From positions 310,001 through 374,000 of the forward strand of contig NZ_PVYW01000002.1 in the NCBI RefSeq assembly GCF_003001675.1: 64,000 bases of DNA. Direction: 5' to 3'. The translations under genes and the position numbers were made by a program. Shown in pieces: positions 17,935 to 27,358 of this stretch. How positions within the stretch are numbered: position 1 is the stretch's first letter; each line of letters opens with the position of its first letter. The DNA is from Cohnella sp. SGD-V74. GTDB lineage: Bacteria > Bacillota > Bacilli > Paenibacillales > Paenibacillaceae. The notes beneath the pieces were generated by a model that worked only from the letters and a program-made list of their open reading frames with translations, did no database searches and was not told the DNA's origin.

Positions 17935-19743
17935 TCAGTTCGAGTTCTGAATGCCGCCCGCCTCCTCCGGCCCTTCGTTCTCCAGAACGGGGTGGCGGAG
18001 CGTGATTTTCGTGCCCATGCCCGCTCCGGTGTCGATCGTCAGCTTATAGCCGTTGCCGAAGTAGAGCTTAAGCCTCTCGTTGACGTTGCGCAGCCCGACT
18101 CCCTGGCGACGCCCGCCCTTGCCGTCCGCTTCCTCCGAGTCCAACTGCCGCAGCACCGACTCCGGAATTCCCCGTCCGTTGTCGGTAATCTGAATGACGA
18201 TGTCGTTCTCCTCCACGTATCCCGACAGAATAACCTTGCCCTTCTCGAAGTTGTCGCGAATGCTGTGATGGATCGCGTTCTCGACGAGAGGCTGCAGAAG
18301 CAGTCTCGTGAACGGAAGGGAAAGCATCTCCTCATCGAAGAAATACAGCACCCGCAGCGGCATTCCCATGCGGGCCTGCTCGATCTGGACGTAGGCTTTC
18401 ACCTGATCGACCTCGCGGCCGACCGTCGTAATATCCTTGCCCTGATTCAGGCTCAACCGAAGCAGGTTCCCGAGCGCCGACACCATCTCTCCGATGTCGC
18501 TTCTGCCGTGATTTTCCGCCTTCCAGCGGATCGATTCCAGCGTATTGTACAGAAAATGAGGATTGATCTGATGGCTCAGCACCTGGAGCTCCAGTTCCTT
18601 CTTCTTTCTCTCCGACAAGGTCGTCTGCTCGATCAGAGCTTCGATCTTACGCGTCATGCTCTCGAAGCCCCGGTACAGCCAGCCGATCTCGTCCTCGCGG
18701 GAGGACGTCGGCCCCTTGTGGTCGAATTCGCCTTTTTCCAGCTTCCGCATCAACCTGACCAGCTTCACGACCGGCTGCGTGAAGTTCATCGTAATATAGA
18801 TGACGACGCCCACCGAGCAGATCAAATAGATCGCCAGAAAGACGATAAGCAGCTTGTTCATCGTTTTGATCGGATGCGTCAGGGCGTGCAGGGGCGTCAG
18901 GCTGACGACCGTCCAAGGCTCGCTGTTCATTTTCGCGTATGTAATGAGCTTTCTCTCTCCGTCCATGTCGAGCGTTTCCGCGCCTTCGGAAGCGTTCTCC
19001 CGGATTTCCATGAACCGCTTGGAAGGGACGGGCTGGCCCGTCCATTCGTTGTCGTTCGAGTCGAACAGAACGGTTCCATCCCGGCCGACGATCAGAAACT
19101 TCTGCCCCTCCATCCGCTTGGACGGGGAGAAGAAGCGCCGCAGATGGTCCTCCGCCAGATCAGTCGCGATCAAGCCTCTCGGCGTCGTGTCGTACAGCCC
19201 GGTAAATCTCTTCACGTAGGTCAGCAGCGGCCTTCCGTACAACCCCTTCTCCGGCATGAAAAGATGCCACGTCGGCACGACGCTGCCGCTCGACGCCTTG
19301 AACCAGCTCTCCTGCTCGACTTGCGTGGACACGCCCATCGTATTCATATAGTTCGGGTACAGCGACGGCTTCAACGGGTATACCCTCACCCTGAGGGCGT
19401 CGATCTGGGGCTTGTGCTGGTAGACGAGCGCCAGCATGTTGACCGCGAACGCCTCCTCCTCTTCCTGGCTGCGGGGCTCGTGCTCCAGCCAGGTCTGCAG
19501 CGACCTGTTGCCGATCAAATCGTTGATCCGGTCGTTGACCTGCGTGAGATACGTTTCGAAATTCGCCTTCGCCTGCTGCAGATAACTCATGGAGAACGTT
19601 GCGTTCGCGTTCTGGATGCCTTCGATCGATTTCAGATACGCGTAATAAGCGAACACGATAAAAGGAACGATCGTGATCGCGAAGAAGATCAGAATCATTT
19701 TGTTGCGAAAAGAAGAGGCCAGCTTCAAGGAAGCCTTAATCAT
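17935..19743 (-). CDS. Sensor histidine kinase, YesM family
   Basis: 602 residues. Two membrane segments (about 17-37 and 295-315) flank a large extracellular sensor domain. A HAMP linker follows, then the His-kinase motif QINPHFLYNTLESI (His about 403), and a C-terminal ATPase domain with N and G boxes (LVENAIHH, ITDNGRGIP, VGLRNVNERL). It should phosphorylate the YesN-type regulator encoded immediately upstream; the genes overlap by 8 bases. Such pairs in this group usually sense extracellular oligosaccharides and switch on nearby transport or hydrolase genes. The ligand is unknown here. Confidence 0.95.
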   Translation of the reverse strand: MIKASLKLASSFRNKMILIFFAITIVPFIVFAYYAYLKSIEGIQNANATFSMSYLQQAKANFETYLTQVNDRINDLIGNRSLQTWLEHEPRSQEEEEAFAVNMLALVYQHKPQIDALRVRVYPLKPSLYPNYMNTMGVSTQVEQESWFKASSGSVVPTWHLFMPEKGLYGRPLLTYVKRFTGLYDTTPRGLIATDLAEDHLRRFFSPSKRMEGQKFLIVGRDGTVLFDSNDNEWTGQPVPSKRFMEIRENASEGAETLDMDGERKLITYAKMNSEPWTVVSLTPLHALTHPIKTMNKLLIVFLAIYLICSVGVVIYITMNFTQPVVKLVRLMRKLEKGEFDHKGPTSSREDEIGWLYRGFESMTRKIEALIEQTTLSERKKKELELQVLSHQINPHFLYNTLESIRWKAENHGRSDIGEMVSALGNLLRLSLNQGKDITTVGREVDQVKAYVQIEQARMGMPLRVLYFFDEEMLSLPFTRLLLQPLVENAIHHSIRDNFEKGKVILSGYVEENDIVIQITDNGRGIPESVLRQLDSEEADGKGGRRQGVGLRNVNERLKLYFGNGYKLTIDTGAGMGTKITLRHPVLENEGPEEAGGIQNSN

Positions 19744-21373
19744 CCGCGATTCCCCTCTGCCTGCGGAATTCCTTCGGCGTGCATCCGACGTGCTTTTTGA
19801 ACAGCTTCGTGAAATGGACCGGGTCCTTGTAGCCTACCTCGTAGGAGATTTGATAGATTTTGAACCTGACGTCGCCCAGCATCTCCTTGGCTTTCTGCAC
19901 TCTGACTTCGGTCAAATATTCCAGGAACGTCATCTTCTTTTCCTTCTTGAACAGCTTGCTCAGCCAGACCGGCGTCACGTGCACCTCGTCGGCCACCACC
20001 TGCAGGCTCAGATTGTCCGAATAACGCTTGCCGATCATTTTCTCCGCCTGCAGCACAATCTGGCTGGGGGAAGCCGCCTGGCGGCGGAAGTCCGCGGCCA
20101 TGTCCAGCAAATACCGCTCAACGGCCCCTTGCAGCGACTCCAGATGGTCGAACTGCTCCAGATGCTCCCAGACGAAGATCGGGTTTCTCTCCCAGCTCCG
20201 CTCCGCCCATCCGGCCGCCGCCGCTTTCCTGAACAAGTCCATCAGCCATTTGAAGATGTGCTGCTGAATATCTTTAAGCTGCGAGATTCCCCAGCTCTGA
20301 ACCATGTCGACGAAGCCGCCCAGCGCCGCGGAGATCTCTTCGTCCGAGCCGTATCGGACGAGATCGAGCACCTCTCCGGCCTCCGCGAGGGACAGCTCCA
20401 TCCGGTCTCCTCCGAAATCGTAGCCGTGCTCGGCGAATATCCGGTTTCCGCCGTATACCGCCTTCATCTCCAGCAGCTCTCCCGCTTCCAGGAACAACTC
20501 GTGAACGTGCGCCAGCTCCCTGGGCGCCGGATTGACGCCGATGCTGGCCTGAACCTTCACGTACTCGTTTATTCTTCTTAAGCAAGTTTGCGCGAGCGTC
20601 CGGACCGCCTGGTCATGCCCCTGCTGCCGACAGGAAAACACCGCGACGCAGCGCGAGCCGGAATCGCTGAAAACGGCGTAGGGATGGGGGAACTCCTCGG
20701 CGATCGTATGGTTGACGACGTTGCCGATGCCGAACAGCACCAGTTCCTTCTCGTTCACGAACGTCCGGCGATTCTCGATCGCCTTGAGATCGTCGGCTTC
20801 GACGATCATCAGCAGAAGAGGCTGCTGCGTCATCCAATCCAGCTTCAGCGTCTGCAGCCGGTGAAAAATTCTCGATTCGCGATAAGGATCGTATTCGCGC
20901 TCGACGAGTTCCCTCAGCAGCTCCTCCCTCAGCTTGGGCTCGGCCAGCTGCATCTGGCTGAGCAGTTGCGACTGGTTGTGCCGCTCGCGCTTGTCGCGCG
21001 CGATCAGCTCGGCCGCCTTGTACACGATGCGGCCCAGTTCGTCCGTATTGATCGGCTTCAAAATATAATCGATCGCCCCGAGCTGCATCGCCTGCTTGAC
21101 CAGCTCGAAGTCGTCGTATCCGCTGATAACGACGGCTTTCCAGCAATGATCCGCCGCCCGGCCGAGCGAGTCGAGAAATTCCAGCCCGGACATCCGGCTC
21201 ATCTTGATATCCGTGACGATCAGATCGGGCCTGAGGCTCAGAGCAAGCTCAAGCGCCGAATCCCCGTCGTCGGCCGCATATACTTCCTCCACTCCGTAGA
21301 TGTGCCAAGGAATGCGCTTGCGCAATCCTTCCCGGATTTCGAATTCGTCGTCCACGATCAGCGCCCGCAACAT
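19736..21373 (-). CDS. Response regulator, YesN family (receiver plus AraC-type DNA-binding domain)
   Basis: 545 residues. An N-terminal receiver domain (about 1-125) has the acidic pocket VDDE and the phospho-acceptor motif LIVTDIKM. A long middle region follows, and two helix-turn-helix motifs end the protein (about 440-540, ending YEVGYKDPVHFTKLFKKHVG). I prefer the ATG at 21373, which lies 9 bases after GGAAGG; a GTG at 21382 would touch that site. It is co-transcribed with the YesM kinase. Targets are probably the nearby hydrolases. Confidence 0.95.
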   Translation of the reverse strand: MLRALIVDDEFEIREGLRKRIPWHIYGVEEVYAADDGDSALELALSLRPDLIVTDIKMSRMSGLEFLDSLGRAADHCWKAVVISGYDDFELVKQAMQLGAIDYILKPINTDELGRIVYKAAELIARDKRERHNQSQLLSQMQLAEPKLREELLRELVEREYDPYRESRIFHRLQTLKLDWMTQQPLLLMIVEADDLKAIENRRTFVNEKELVLFGIGNVVNHTIAEEFPHPYAVFSDSGSRCVAVFSCRQQGHDQAVRTLAQTCLRRINEYVKVQASIGVNPAPRELAHVHELFLEAGELLEMKAVYGGNRIFAEHGYDFGGDRMELSLAEAGEVLDLVRYGSDEEISAALGGFVDMVQSWGISQLKDIQQHIFKWLMDLFRKAAAAGWAERSWERNPIFVWEHLEQFDHLESLQGAVERYLLDMAADFRRQAASPSQIVLQAEKMIGKRYSDNLSLQVVADEVHVTPVWLSKLFKKEKKMTFLEYLTEVRVQKAKEMLGDVRFKIYQISYEVGYKDPVHFTKLFKKHVGCTPKEFRRQRGIADD

Positions 21374-21458
21374 ATCGTTCACCCTTCCGCCAGCGAATGT
21401 CGTTATCTCCCATCATAACCGAACGCCGTTTAAACTTGCACGGGGGCAATCGCAAACT

Positions 21459-22301
21459 TTACAGGGAATCCTTAAACTCCGTCCACGAATGTTCAGGCTT
21501 CCAGTCCAGCGCCTGCTTCGCCAGCGCGTTGCTTGCGGCGGCCTCCCTGCCTCGGAATTCGACTCTTCTCTCCGCTTCGGGATAAAATTCGGAGAGCAGC
21601 CGGTCGGTAGGCCGATCGCTCAGCGTATCGTCGCTCGTGATGTTCAGCGCGTAAAATCCCGTGCGCTCGGAGACGAGCGCCGCCAGAGTCGCCCGCGCCG
21701 CATCCCGAATATCGATGTAGCTCCACAGAGAGCGGTAGTACCTTTCCGGTTCGCCCGTCTTTAATCCGGCATATTCCTTCTCCGCCACGATCATCGAATA
21801 GCGCAGAGCGAACACGCTCATCCCCCCGCGCCGCGCGAACATCGCCGCCGTCTGCTCGCCGACGGCTTTGGACAGCCCGTAGCACTCCTGCGGCAGCAGC
21901 GGATGGTTCTCGTCGACCGGAAAATATTCCGGCGGGAACGGCTGCGGCGCCCAGGCGAAGCCGTAAGCCGACTCGCTCGATCCGGTGACGACTTTCCGAA
22001 TGCCGAGCAGCGAAGCGGCTTCCAGCACATTGTAGGTTGAAAGAACGTTGTTGGAGAAAATATAGCTGTTCGTGTGTCCCAGAGGCGCAGGGATCGCGGC
22101 CAGGTGAACGATCGCGTCGACCCCGCCGAGCGCCCCCGCCACTTGTCCGAAGTCGGACAAATCGACGGCAAGCTGTTCGCCTCCCAACCGGTCCGCACGT
22201 TTGGCGTCCAACGATCTGATCTTGTACCCTTCCTTCTTCAGCAATTCCACGACATGCGTCCCAAGCTTCCCGCTCCCGCCCGTCACCGCGATCGTCCGCA
22301 T
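21459..22301 (-). CDS. NAD-dependent epimerase/dehydratase (extended SDR)
   Basis: 280 residues. A Rossmann motif (TGGSGKLG) lies at the N-terminus, the active-site YGLSK motif (Y-x3-K) near residue 150, and a matching TGSSESAYG strand at about 115. It probably oxidises, epimerises or dehydrates a sugar or nucleotide sugar in the cytoplasm. The ATG at 22301 follows GGGAG; a longer in-frame start at 22325 would place the ribosome site inside the gene. It lies between a rhamnosidase and a YesMN pair, consistent with sugar metabolism. The exact substrate is unknown. Confidence 0.82.
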   Translation of the reverse strand: MRTIAVTGGSGKLGTHVVELLKKEGYKIRSLDAKRADRLGGEQLAVDLSDFGQVAGALGGVDAIVHLAAIPAPLGHTNSYIFSNNVLSTYNVLEAASLLGIRKVVTGSSESAYGFAWAPQPFPPEYFPVDENHPLLPQECYGLSKAVGEQTAAMFARRGGMSVFALRYSMIVAEKEYAGLKTGEPERYYRSLWSYIDIRDAARATLAALVSERTGFYALNITSDDTLSDRPTDRLLSEFYPEAERRVEFRGREAAASNALAKQALDWKPEHSWTEFKDSL

Positions 22302-22457
22302 ATGCTCCCGCCTTCCCCAACTCATGTTTAAGTGCTCTAATCATAACGCCCGCCCGTTCGGGCGGGCAAGGAGGCGATATTATACATTTGCGGTGCGATC
22401 TTGGCGGCTTGCCCGGACGGACGGAGGGGGACGGGAATACCTCGTCCGGAACGAGAA

Positions 22458-22510
22458 AGAGACATGCCTCCTCCCCTGCCGCAGGGCGGCTTTGGGCAGC
22501 TGCATGTCTC
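22458..22510 (-). terminator. Terminator of the rhamnosidase gene
   Basis: GAGACATGC and GCATGTCTC arms on the minus strand, with a G/C-rich loop, are followed by TTTCT. Confidence 0.75.
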
Positions 22511-22527
22511 TTCCCTATTCATTCCGC

Positions 22528-25197
22528 TTACCAGCTGAAGCTGTACTGTCCGGAGCCGACCGTCAGCGTCACTCCGTCCTCCTCCTGCCGCACGGATGCG
22601 ATGCCCGCCGCGGCGTCGAGCTTGGAGCCGTTCTCTTTCGCCGTCTCCAGCTTGGCGTTCGGCAGCTTGATTTCCGCCGTCGTATTCGCCGGAATCGTCG
22701 CCTCGAGCTCCATGCCCCCGTTATCCGTACGCTTCCAGCAGCTGCGCACTTCTCCGTACATCGTTTCCAGACGGGCTTCCGCCCAGTCCAGTCCCTCGCC
22801 CGGCTGCGGACGGACATGAATCTTCTTGTAGCCCGCGGCCTGCTCGTCGGTGTCGATGCCCGCGACCCGGCGGTACAGCCAGTCGCCGATCGCCCCATAG
22901 GCGTAATGGTTAAACGAGTTCATGTCCTTGCTCCAGAACGAGCCGTCCTCCTTGATGCCGTCCCAGTGCTCCCAGATCGTCGTCGCGCCCTTCGTCACCT
23001 GATACAGCCAGGATGGGTAGTCCTGCTGGAACAACAGCTTGTAGGCCGCGTCGTTGTGACCGCTGTCGGTCAGCACGTGGTTGAGGTACGGCGTGCCGAC
23101 GAAGCCTGTCGTCAGATGGTGCTTGCTCTCCTCCAGCAGCTCGAGCAACTTCTTCTCCGCCCGCTTCTTGGCCTGCTCATCGAGAATGCCGAACATGAGC
23201 CCAAGCACTTGCGCCGTCTGGGTCGGCACGGTCAGCCGGCCGTTCGGGCTGACGAACTCCCGATGGAATGCGGAGACGATCCGCTCGTACAGCCCGGCGT
23301 ACTTATCCGCGTCCTCGCGCTTGCCGAGCGTCTCGGCGATCTTCTGCAGCAAGGAGGTCGAATAGGCATAGAAAGCCGTAGCGATATAGTCGCGGTCGGT
23401 CGCGCCGATATAGGTGTCCGGCTTGGAATCGAGTCCGAGCCAATCGCCGAAGTGGAAGCCCGTATTCCACAGATGCTCGTCGTCTCCCTGCTTGCGGATG
23501 TACTCGACCCACCCCGCCATGCTCTCGTACTGCTCCTCCAAAATTCTTTTATCTCCATAGCAAAGATAGATCGTCCAAGGACAAATGACCGCCGCGTCTC
23601 CCCATGCGGAGGAAGAATGGGAGTTCTCGTCCAGGACGTTCGGAATAACGAACGGAACGCCTCCGTCCTCGCGCTGGTCCGCGGCCAAATCCCGGCTCCA
23701 CTTCGTGAAGAACGGAGCGATGTTGCGCAAGTGCGCGGCCGTACGGATGAACATCTGGGCGTCGCCCGTCCAGCCGAGCCGTTCGTCGCGCTGAGGACAA
23801 TCGGTGGGCACGTCGAGGAAATTGCCCTTCAGTCCCCACTCGATATTGTGCTGCAGCTGATTGACGAGCGGGTCCGAGCAGGAGAAGCTTCCCGTCGGGG
23901 CCATGTCGGTGTGCAGCACGACTCCGGTGAAGTCCTCCAGTTGGATCGGCTCGGGAAAACCGGTCAGCCGAACGTAGCGGAATCCTTGGAACGAGAATCT
24001 CGGCTCGTACGTCTCCGCTTCCCCGCCTTTCAGCGTATAGCGGATTTCCTGCTTGGCCGCCCGCAGATTGTCCGTGTAGAAATTGCCGTCCTTGTCCAGC
24101 ACCTCCGCATGGTGTACGACAACCTCGGCGCCTGCTTCGCCTCTCACCGTAAACTTCAGCCAGCCGACCATGTTCTGCCCAAGGTCAAGAACGGTCTCGC
24201 CGAGCGGCGTCTTGATCAGCTCGATCGGCTTGATCTCCTCGAACTTGCGCACCGGGTCGTTCTCCTGCATGAGCAGCGGGTCGTTCGACTGCTCGACGAT
24301 CGCGACCGCTTCCCACTTCCCGTCGTCGTAGCCGGGCTTGCTCCATCCCGGAATTTCCAATCTCGCGTCGTACGTCTCCCCGTGGTAGATCTCGGACATC
24401 AGAATCTGGCTGGCCGTCGTACGCCAGCTTTCGTCGGAGACGACCGTCTGCTCCGTACCGTCTTCATACTCGATGTGCATTTGCAGAAACAGCGCCTGCC
24501 GGTTGCCGTATAGGCAATAGTGGTCGTTCCACGCCAGCGGCCCCTTGTACCAGCCGTTGCCCAGCATCGCGCCGATCGCGTTCTCGCCTTCGCCGAGCAT
24601 CGTCGTCACGTCGTACGCTTGCACTTGAATCCGGTGCTTGTAGCTCGTCCAGCCGGGCGTGAAATAATCTTCGCCGACCCGAGCGCCGTTCAGCTCCAAC
24701 TCGTACAGGCCGAGGGCGGTGGCGTAGATCCGCGCCCTCTTCACGCCTTGGCCGACCTCGAAGCTTCTGCGAAGCAGCGGACTTCTCTCCACGTACGTGT
24801 CGGGACGGTTCTTCCACTGCTCTTCCGGCTTATCCACGCCGATCCATTGCGCGCTCCATTCGCTCTTGTCCAGGACGCCCGTCTCGAACCAGGCCGGCTC
24901 CGACCATTCCGAAGCTTCTCCCGAGGCTGCCCATACCCGGACGCGGTAATGATAGCGCTTGCGCGAAACGACTTCCAAACCGGTGAGCTCGACGTGCAGC
25001 GACTGGTCCGACTGCACCTTGCCCGAGCTCCATTCCGCCGCCGAGAAATCCGGATCGGCCGCAATCTCGATCTCGTAAGCGCTCTGTACGACCGCTCTCT
25101 CCTCCGAAGACAGCTTCCAACTGATGCGCGGCCTCTTGACGTCCAGACCGAGCGGATTTCGCTTATACTCGCAACGCAATTCGATAACCTGCAGCAT
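22528..25197 (-). CDS. Alpha-L-rhamnosidase, GH78
   Basis: 889 residues, typical for GH78. N-terminal beta-sandwich domains (about 1-330, including the GVTSYKHRI-like FTPGWTSYKHRI strand) come before an (alpha/alpha)6 catalytic domain containing DCPQRDERLGWTGDA near residue 470, the family's acidic signature, and a C-terminal beta domain. There is no signal peptide, so it probably removes terminal rhamnose from imported pectin or flavonoid glycosides in the cytoplasm. A GGGGAG site lies 11 bases before the ATG. The divergent AraC gene with paired repeats in the shared region is the likely activator. Confidence 0.95.
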   Translation of the reverse strand: MLQVIELRCEYKRNPLGLDVKRPRISWKLSSEERAVVQSAYEIEIAADPDFSAAEWSSGKVQSDQSLHVELTGLEVVSRKRYHYRVRVWAASGEASEWSEPAWFETGVLDKSEWSAQWIGVDKPEEQWKNRPDTYVERSPLLRRSFEVGQGVKRARIYATALGLYELELNGARVGEDYFTPGWTSYKHRIQVQAYDVTTMLGEGENAIGAMLGNGWYKGPLAWNDHYCLYGNRQALFLQMHIEYEDGTEQTVVSDESWRTTASQILMSEIYHGETYDARLEIPGWSKPGYDDGKWEAVAIVEQSNDPLLMQENDPVRKFEEIKPIELIKTPLGETVLDLGQNMVGWLKFTVRGEAGAEVVVHHAEVLDKDGNFYTDNLRAAKQEIRYTLKGGEAETYEPRFSFQGFRYVRLTGFPEPIQLEDFTGVVLHTDMAPTGSFSCSDPLVNQLQHNIEWGLKGNFLDVPTDCPQRDERLGWTGDAQMFIRTAAHLRNIAPFFTKWSRDLAADQREDGGVPFVIPNVLDENSHSSSAWGDAAVICPWTIYLCYGDKRILEEQYESMAGWVEYIRKQGDDEHLWNTGFHFGDWLGLDSKPDTYIGATDRDYIATAFYAYSTSLLQKIAETLGKREDADKYAGLYERIVSAFHREFVSPNGRLTVPTQTAQVLGLMFGILDEQAKKRAEKKLLELLEESKHHLTTGFVGTPYLNHVLTDSGHNDAAYKLLFQQDYPSWLYQVTKGATTIWEHWDGIKEDGSFWSKDMNSFNHYAYGAIGDWLYRRVAGIDTDEQAAGYKKIHVRPQPGEGLDWAEARLETMYGEVRSCWKRTDNGGMELEATIPANTTAEIKLPNAKLETAKENGSKLDAAAGIASVRQEEDGVTLTVGSGQYSFSW

Positions 25198-25218
25198 AAA
25201 TAACCAGGCTCCCCTCTC

Positions 25219-25306
25219 TTACTGCCGAATTGCCTCTATGATATAATGGTTTCTACAAAAAGTATCCGGGTATTACGGACATTTAAATAGGGGAATACGG
25301 ACATTT
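25219..25306 (+). promoter_or_regulatory. Promoter and paired AraC-type half-sites in the rhamnosidase/regulator divergent region
   Basis: TTACTG (25219-25224), 17 bases, TATAAT (25242-25247) would drive the AraC gene. Downstream, TACGGACATTT occurs at 25274-25284 and 25296-25306, a 22-base (two-turn) direct repeat typical of AraC-family sites. They lie below the regulator start point (autoregulation) and about 77-109 bases upstream of the rhamnosidase ATG (activation). Confidence 0.6.
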
Positions 25307-25321
25307 TAAGGAGGTGCTTTG

Positions 25322-26191
25322 GTGAACCCGATCCATACCTTAAAGGGCGATTACTTCTTCCATCACAATCGGCTCGTCTACGTCAACCGCGCCTCTGAAG
25401 ATTTCGAAGTGCCGGTGCACGACCACGACTTCATCGAGTTCGCCTTCATAGCGGAAGGCACCGGATTTCACCATGTCGGCGGGCAGGTCCACCCGATTCA
25501 CAGGGGACAGCTCTTCTGCATCCCGATCGGCACTCCTCACGTCTTCCGCCCCGCTTCCGCGGATGTCGCCAAGCACCCTCTGACCGTCTATAACTGCGTA
25601 TTTTCGCCCGCGCTGCTGGGTAGGCTCGCCGCCTTCGTCACAGACCCGAGGCTGGCGCGGTTCATCGGCGAATTGAGAGACGGAGCCTCGCCTTATTTCT
25701 ACCTCTCCGACACGGACGATACGATCGAGCGGCTGATGCTGGCGATGCACCGGGAGTTCTCCATGCCTCGGGGCGCTTCTTCCGATTATCTGGACACCCT
25801 TCTCATCCAATTGTTCATCGTCGTGCAGAGATTGAAGCATGACGCGCCGTCCGCTTCCGTCCGCAAATTCACGCAATTCGACCATCTGCTGTCCTACATG
25901 GAGCAGCATCTTGCCGAGCCGTTGTCGCTGCGGAGCCTGGCCGAGATCAGCCGCTGGAGCGAACGGCATCTGCAGCGCCTGTTCCGGCAGCATACGGAGC
26001 AATCGTTCAACAGCTATTTGCAGGCTTTGCGCATTCAGAAAAGCTGCGAGCTGCTCCGCAGCACGGCGCTGAAGATCGGCTCAATCGCCGAGACGGTCGG
26101 CTACAGGGATACCGCTTCCTTCCTCTCGGTCTTCAAGCGAATCGTCGGCGCGACACCCAGCGAATACAGGAGAGGGGCCGTCAAGGCATAA
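25322..26191 (+). CDS. AraC family transcriptional regulator, rhamnosidase-linked
   Basis: 289 residues. An N-terminal cupin sensor (about 15-140, VHDHDFIEFAFI and IPIGTPHVF) is followed by a C-terminal pair of helix-turn-helix motifs (about 190-285, with LAEISRWSERHLQRLFRQH and IAETVGYRDTASFLSVFKR). The GTG at 25322 is favoured because AAGGAGG lies 7 bases upstream; a TTG one codon earlier is possible. It is divergent from the GH78 gene, so rhamnose or a rhamnoside is the probable effector. A shared terminator follows. Confidence 0.92.
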   Translation: MNPIHTLKGDYFFHHNRLVYVNRASEDFEVPVHDHDFIEFAFIAEGTGFHHVGGQVHPIHRGQLFCIPIGTPHVFRPASADVAKHPLTVYNCVFSPALLGRLAAFVTDPRLARFIGELRDGASPYFYLSDTDDTIERLMLAMHREFSMPRGASSDYLDTLLIQLFIVVQRLKHDAPSASVRKFTQFDHLLSYMEQHLAEPLSLRSLAEISRWSERHLQRLFRQHTEQSFNSYLQALRIQKSCELLRSTALKIGSIAETVGYRDTASFLSVFKRIVGATPSEYRRGAVKA

Positions 26192-26226
26192 AAAAAGACC
26201 GCTCCATTGCCTGAGGCAGAGCGGTC
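26190..26226. terminator. Shared terminator between the AraC and cheY-like genes
   Basis: GACCGCTC and GAGCGGTC arms enclose a 14-base loop. Seven A on the left give a T-tract for the minus-strand cheY-like transcript. Confidence 0.85.
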
Positions 26227-26231
26227 CTGCT

Positions 26232-26591
26232 TTATCCGATCGCTTTCGAGACCGCTTCGAGAACCCGGTTCGACTGGAACGGCTTGACGATGAAATCTTT
26301 GGCCCCGCTTTGAATCGCTTCGATGATCAAATTTTTCTGACCCATCGCGGAGCACATGACGATATTGGCGGACGGATCGATCTTGCGGATTTCCTTCACC
26401 GCTTCGACGCCTTCCATGACGGGCATCGTTATGTCCATCGTCACGAGATCGGGCCGCAGCGACCTGTATTTATCGACCGCCTCGAGGCCGTTCGCCGCCT
26501 CGGATACGACCTCGTGGCCGGCCTTCACCAAAATGTCCTTCAGCATAGCCCGCAAAAACGCGGCATCGTCGACGACCATAATTTTCGCCAT
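26232..26591 (-). CDS. cheY: CheY-like single-domain response regulator
   Basis: 119 residues, a lone receiver domain with Asp8/Asp9, phospho-acceptor Asp53 (TMDITMP), Ser81 and Lys103 (VKPF). The sequence AKIMVVDDAAFLRAMLKDIL closely matches chemotaxis CheY of Bacillus relatives, which binds the flagellar switch. I start at the ATG 26591, 9 bases after GGGAGG; longer starts lack a ribosome site. No other chemotaxis gene is in the window, so the link to flagella is inferred. Confidence 0.9.
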   Translation of the reverse strand: MAKIMVVDDAAFLRAMLKDILVKAGHEVVSEAANGLEAVDKYRSLRPDLVTMDITMPVMEGVEAVKEIRKIDPSANIVMCSAMGQKNLIIEAIQSGAKDFIVKPFQSNRVLEAVSKAIG

Positions 26592-26689
26592 CTTGTTCAA
26601 CCTCCCGAGCGTAGAGCCTATATCTCTATCATACTCGACGGCTCTCAACAAATTCTGAACAAGCGGCTTATCGGGATTTTCGCGCCGTT

Positions 26690-27265
26690 TTAGCGAGGTT
26701 TGGCTTCCGCGTAACCGTCGATCAGCCACTCCAGCTTGCCCGTATCCGGATGGATCAGGAAGCCGTGGACCGGTACGAAATCGGGCACGAGCGGATGCTT
26801 GCGGATCATTTGGACGCTGTGCTTGACGCCGTCCTCAGGCTTGTCGAAGCCCTTGAGGAAACGCTCCATCCGGATGCCCGAATTTTCGAGCGTGTCCAGC
26901 ACGACTTCGGATATGCCATTCTGCTTAAACTTCTTCACGAGCGCTCCCGAGTCGAGCTGGGTCATGCCGCAGCCGTGATGCCCGATGACGAGCACTTCCT
27001 TGGCACCCATCTCGTGGATGGCGATCAGAATGCTCCGCATGGCGCTCCCGAACGGCTGCGTCAGCACCGCGCCGGCGTTCTTGATGAACTTGGCGTCTCC
27101 GTTGCGCAGATTAAGCGCCTTGGGCAGCAGCTCGACGAGCCGCGTATCCATACAGGTCAGAATGGCGACCTTCTTCTCCGGGAACTTGTCCGTCAAATAT
27201 TTCTCGTACTTGCGCTGATCGACGAATTCTTGATTAAAATCCAAAATATCGCTGACAAATGACAT
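26690..27265 (-). CDS. Beta-class carbonic anhydrase
   Basis: 191 residues. Zinc ligands are readable as Cys38, His96 and Cys99 (TCMDTR and GHHGCG), with the Asp40-Arg42 dyad of the beta class. It interconverts CO2 and bicarbonate in the cytoplasm to feed carboxylations. GGGGAAAT precedes the ATG. Length and motifs fit the short YbcF/YtiB-type enzymes of Bacillus relatives. It is transcribed toward the cheY-like gene with a 98-base gap. Confidence 0.93.
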   Translation of the reverse strand: MSFVSDILDFNQEFVDQRKYEKYLTDKFPEKKVAILTCMDTRLVELLPKALNLRNGDAKFIKNAGAVLTQPFGSAMRSILIAIHEMGAKEVLVIGHHGCGMTQLDSGALVKKFKQNGISEVVLDTLENSGIRMERFLKGFDKPEDGVKHSVQMIRKHPLVPDFVPVHGFLIHPDTGKLEWLIDGYAEAKPR

Positions 27266-27292
27266 GTGTTATTTCCCCTTTCCTAGATGCAC

Positions 27293-27324
27293 AAAAAAAA
27301 GAGACAAGACCAATGTTGTCTCTT
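27293..27324 (-). terminator. Terminator of the S66 peptidase gene
   Basis: On the minus strand AAGAGACA pairs with TGTCTCTT around a 10-base loop, followed by eight T. Confidence 0.9.
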
Positions 27325-27358
27325 AAGTTTATTTCGATTCGCGCAAAAATGCAAAGGA

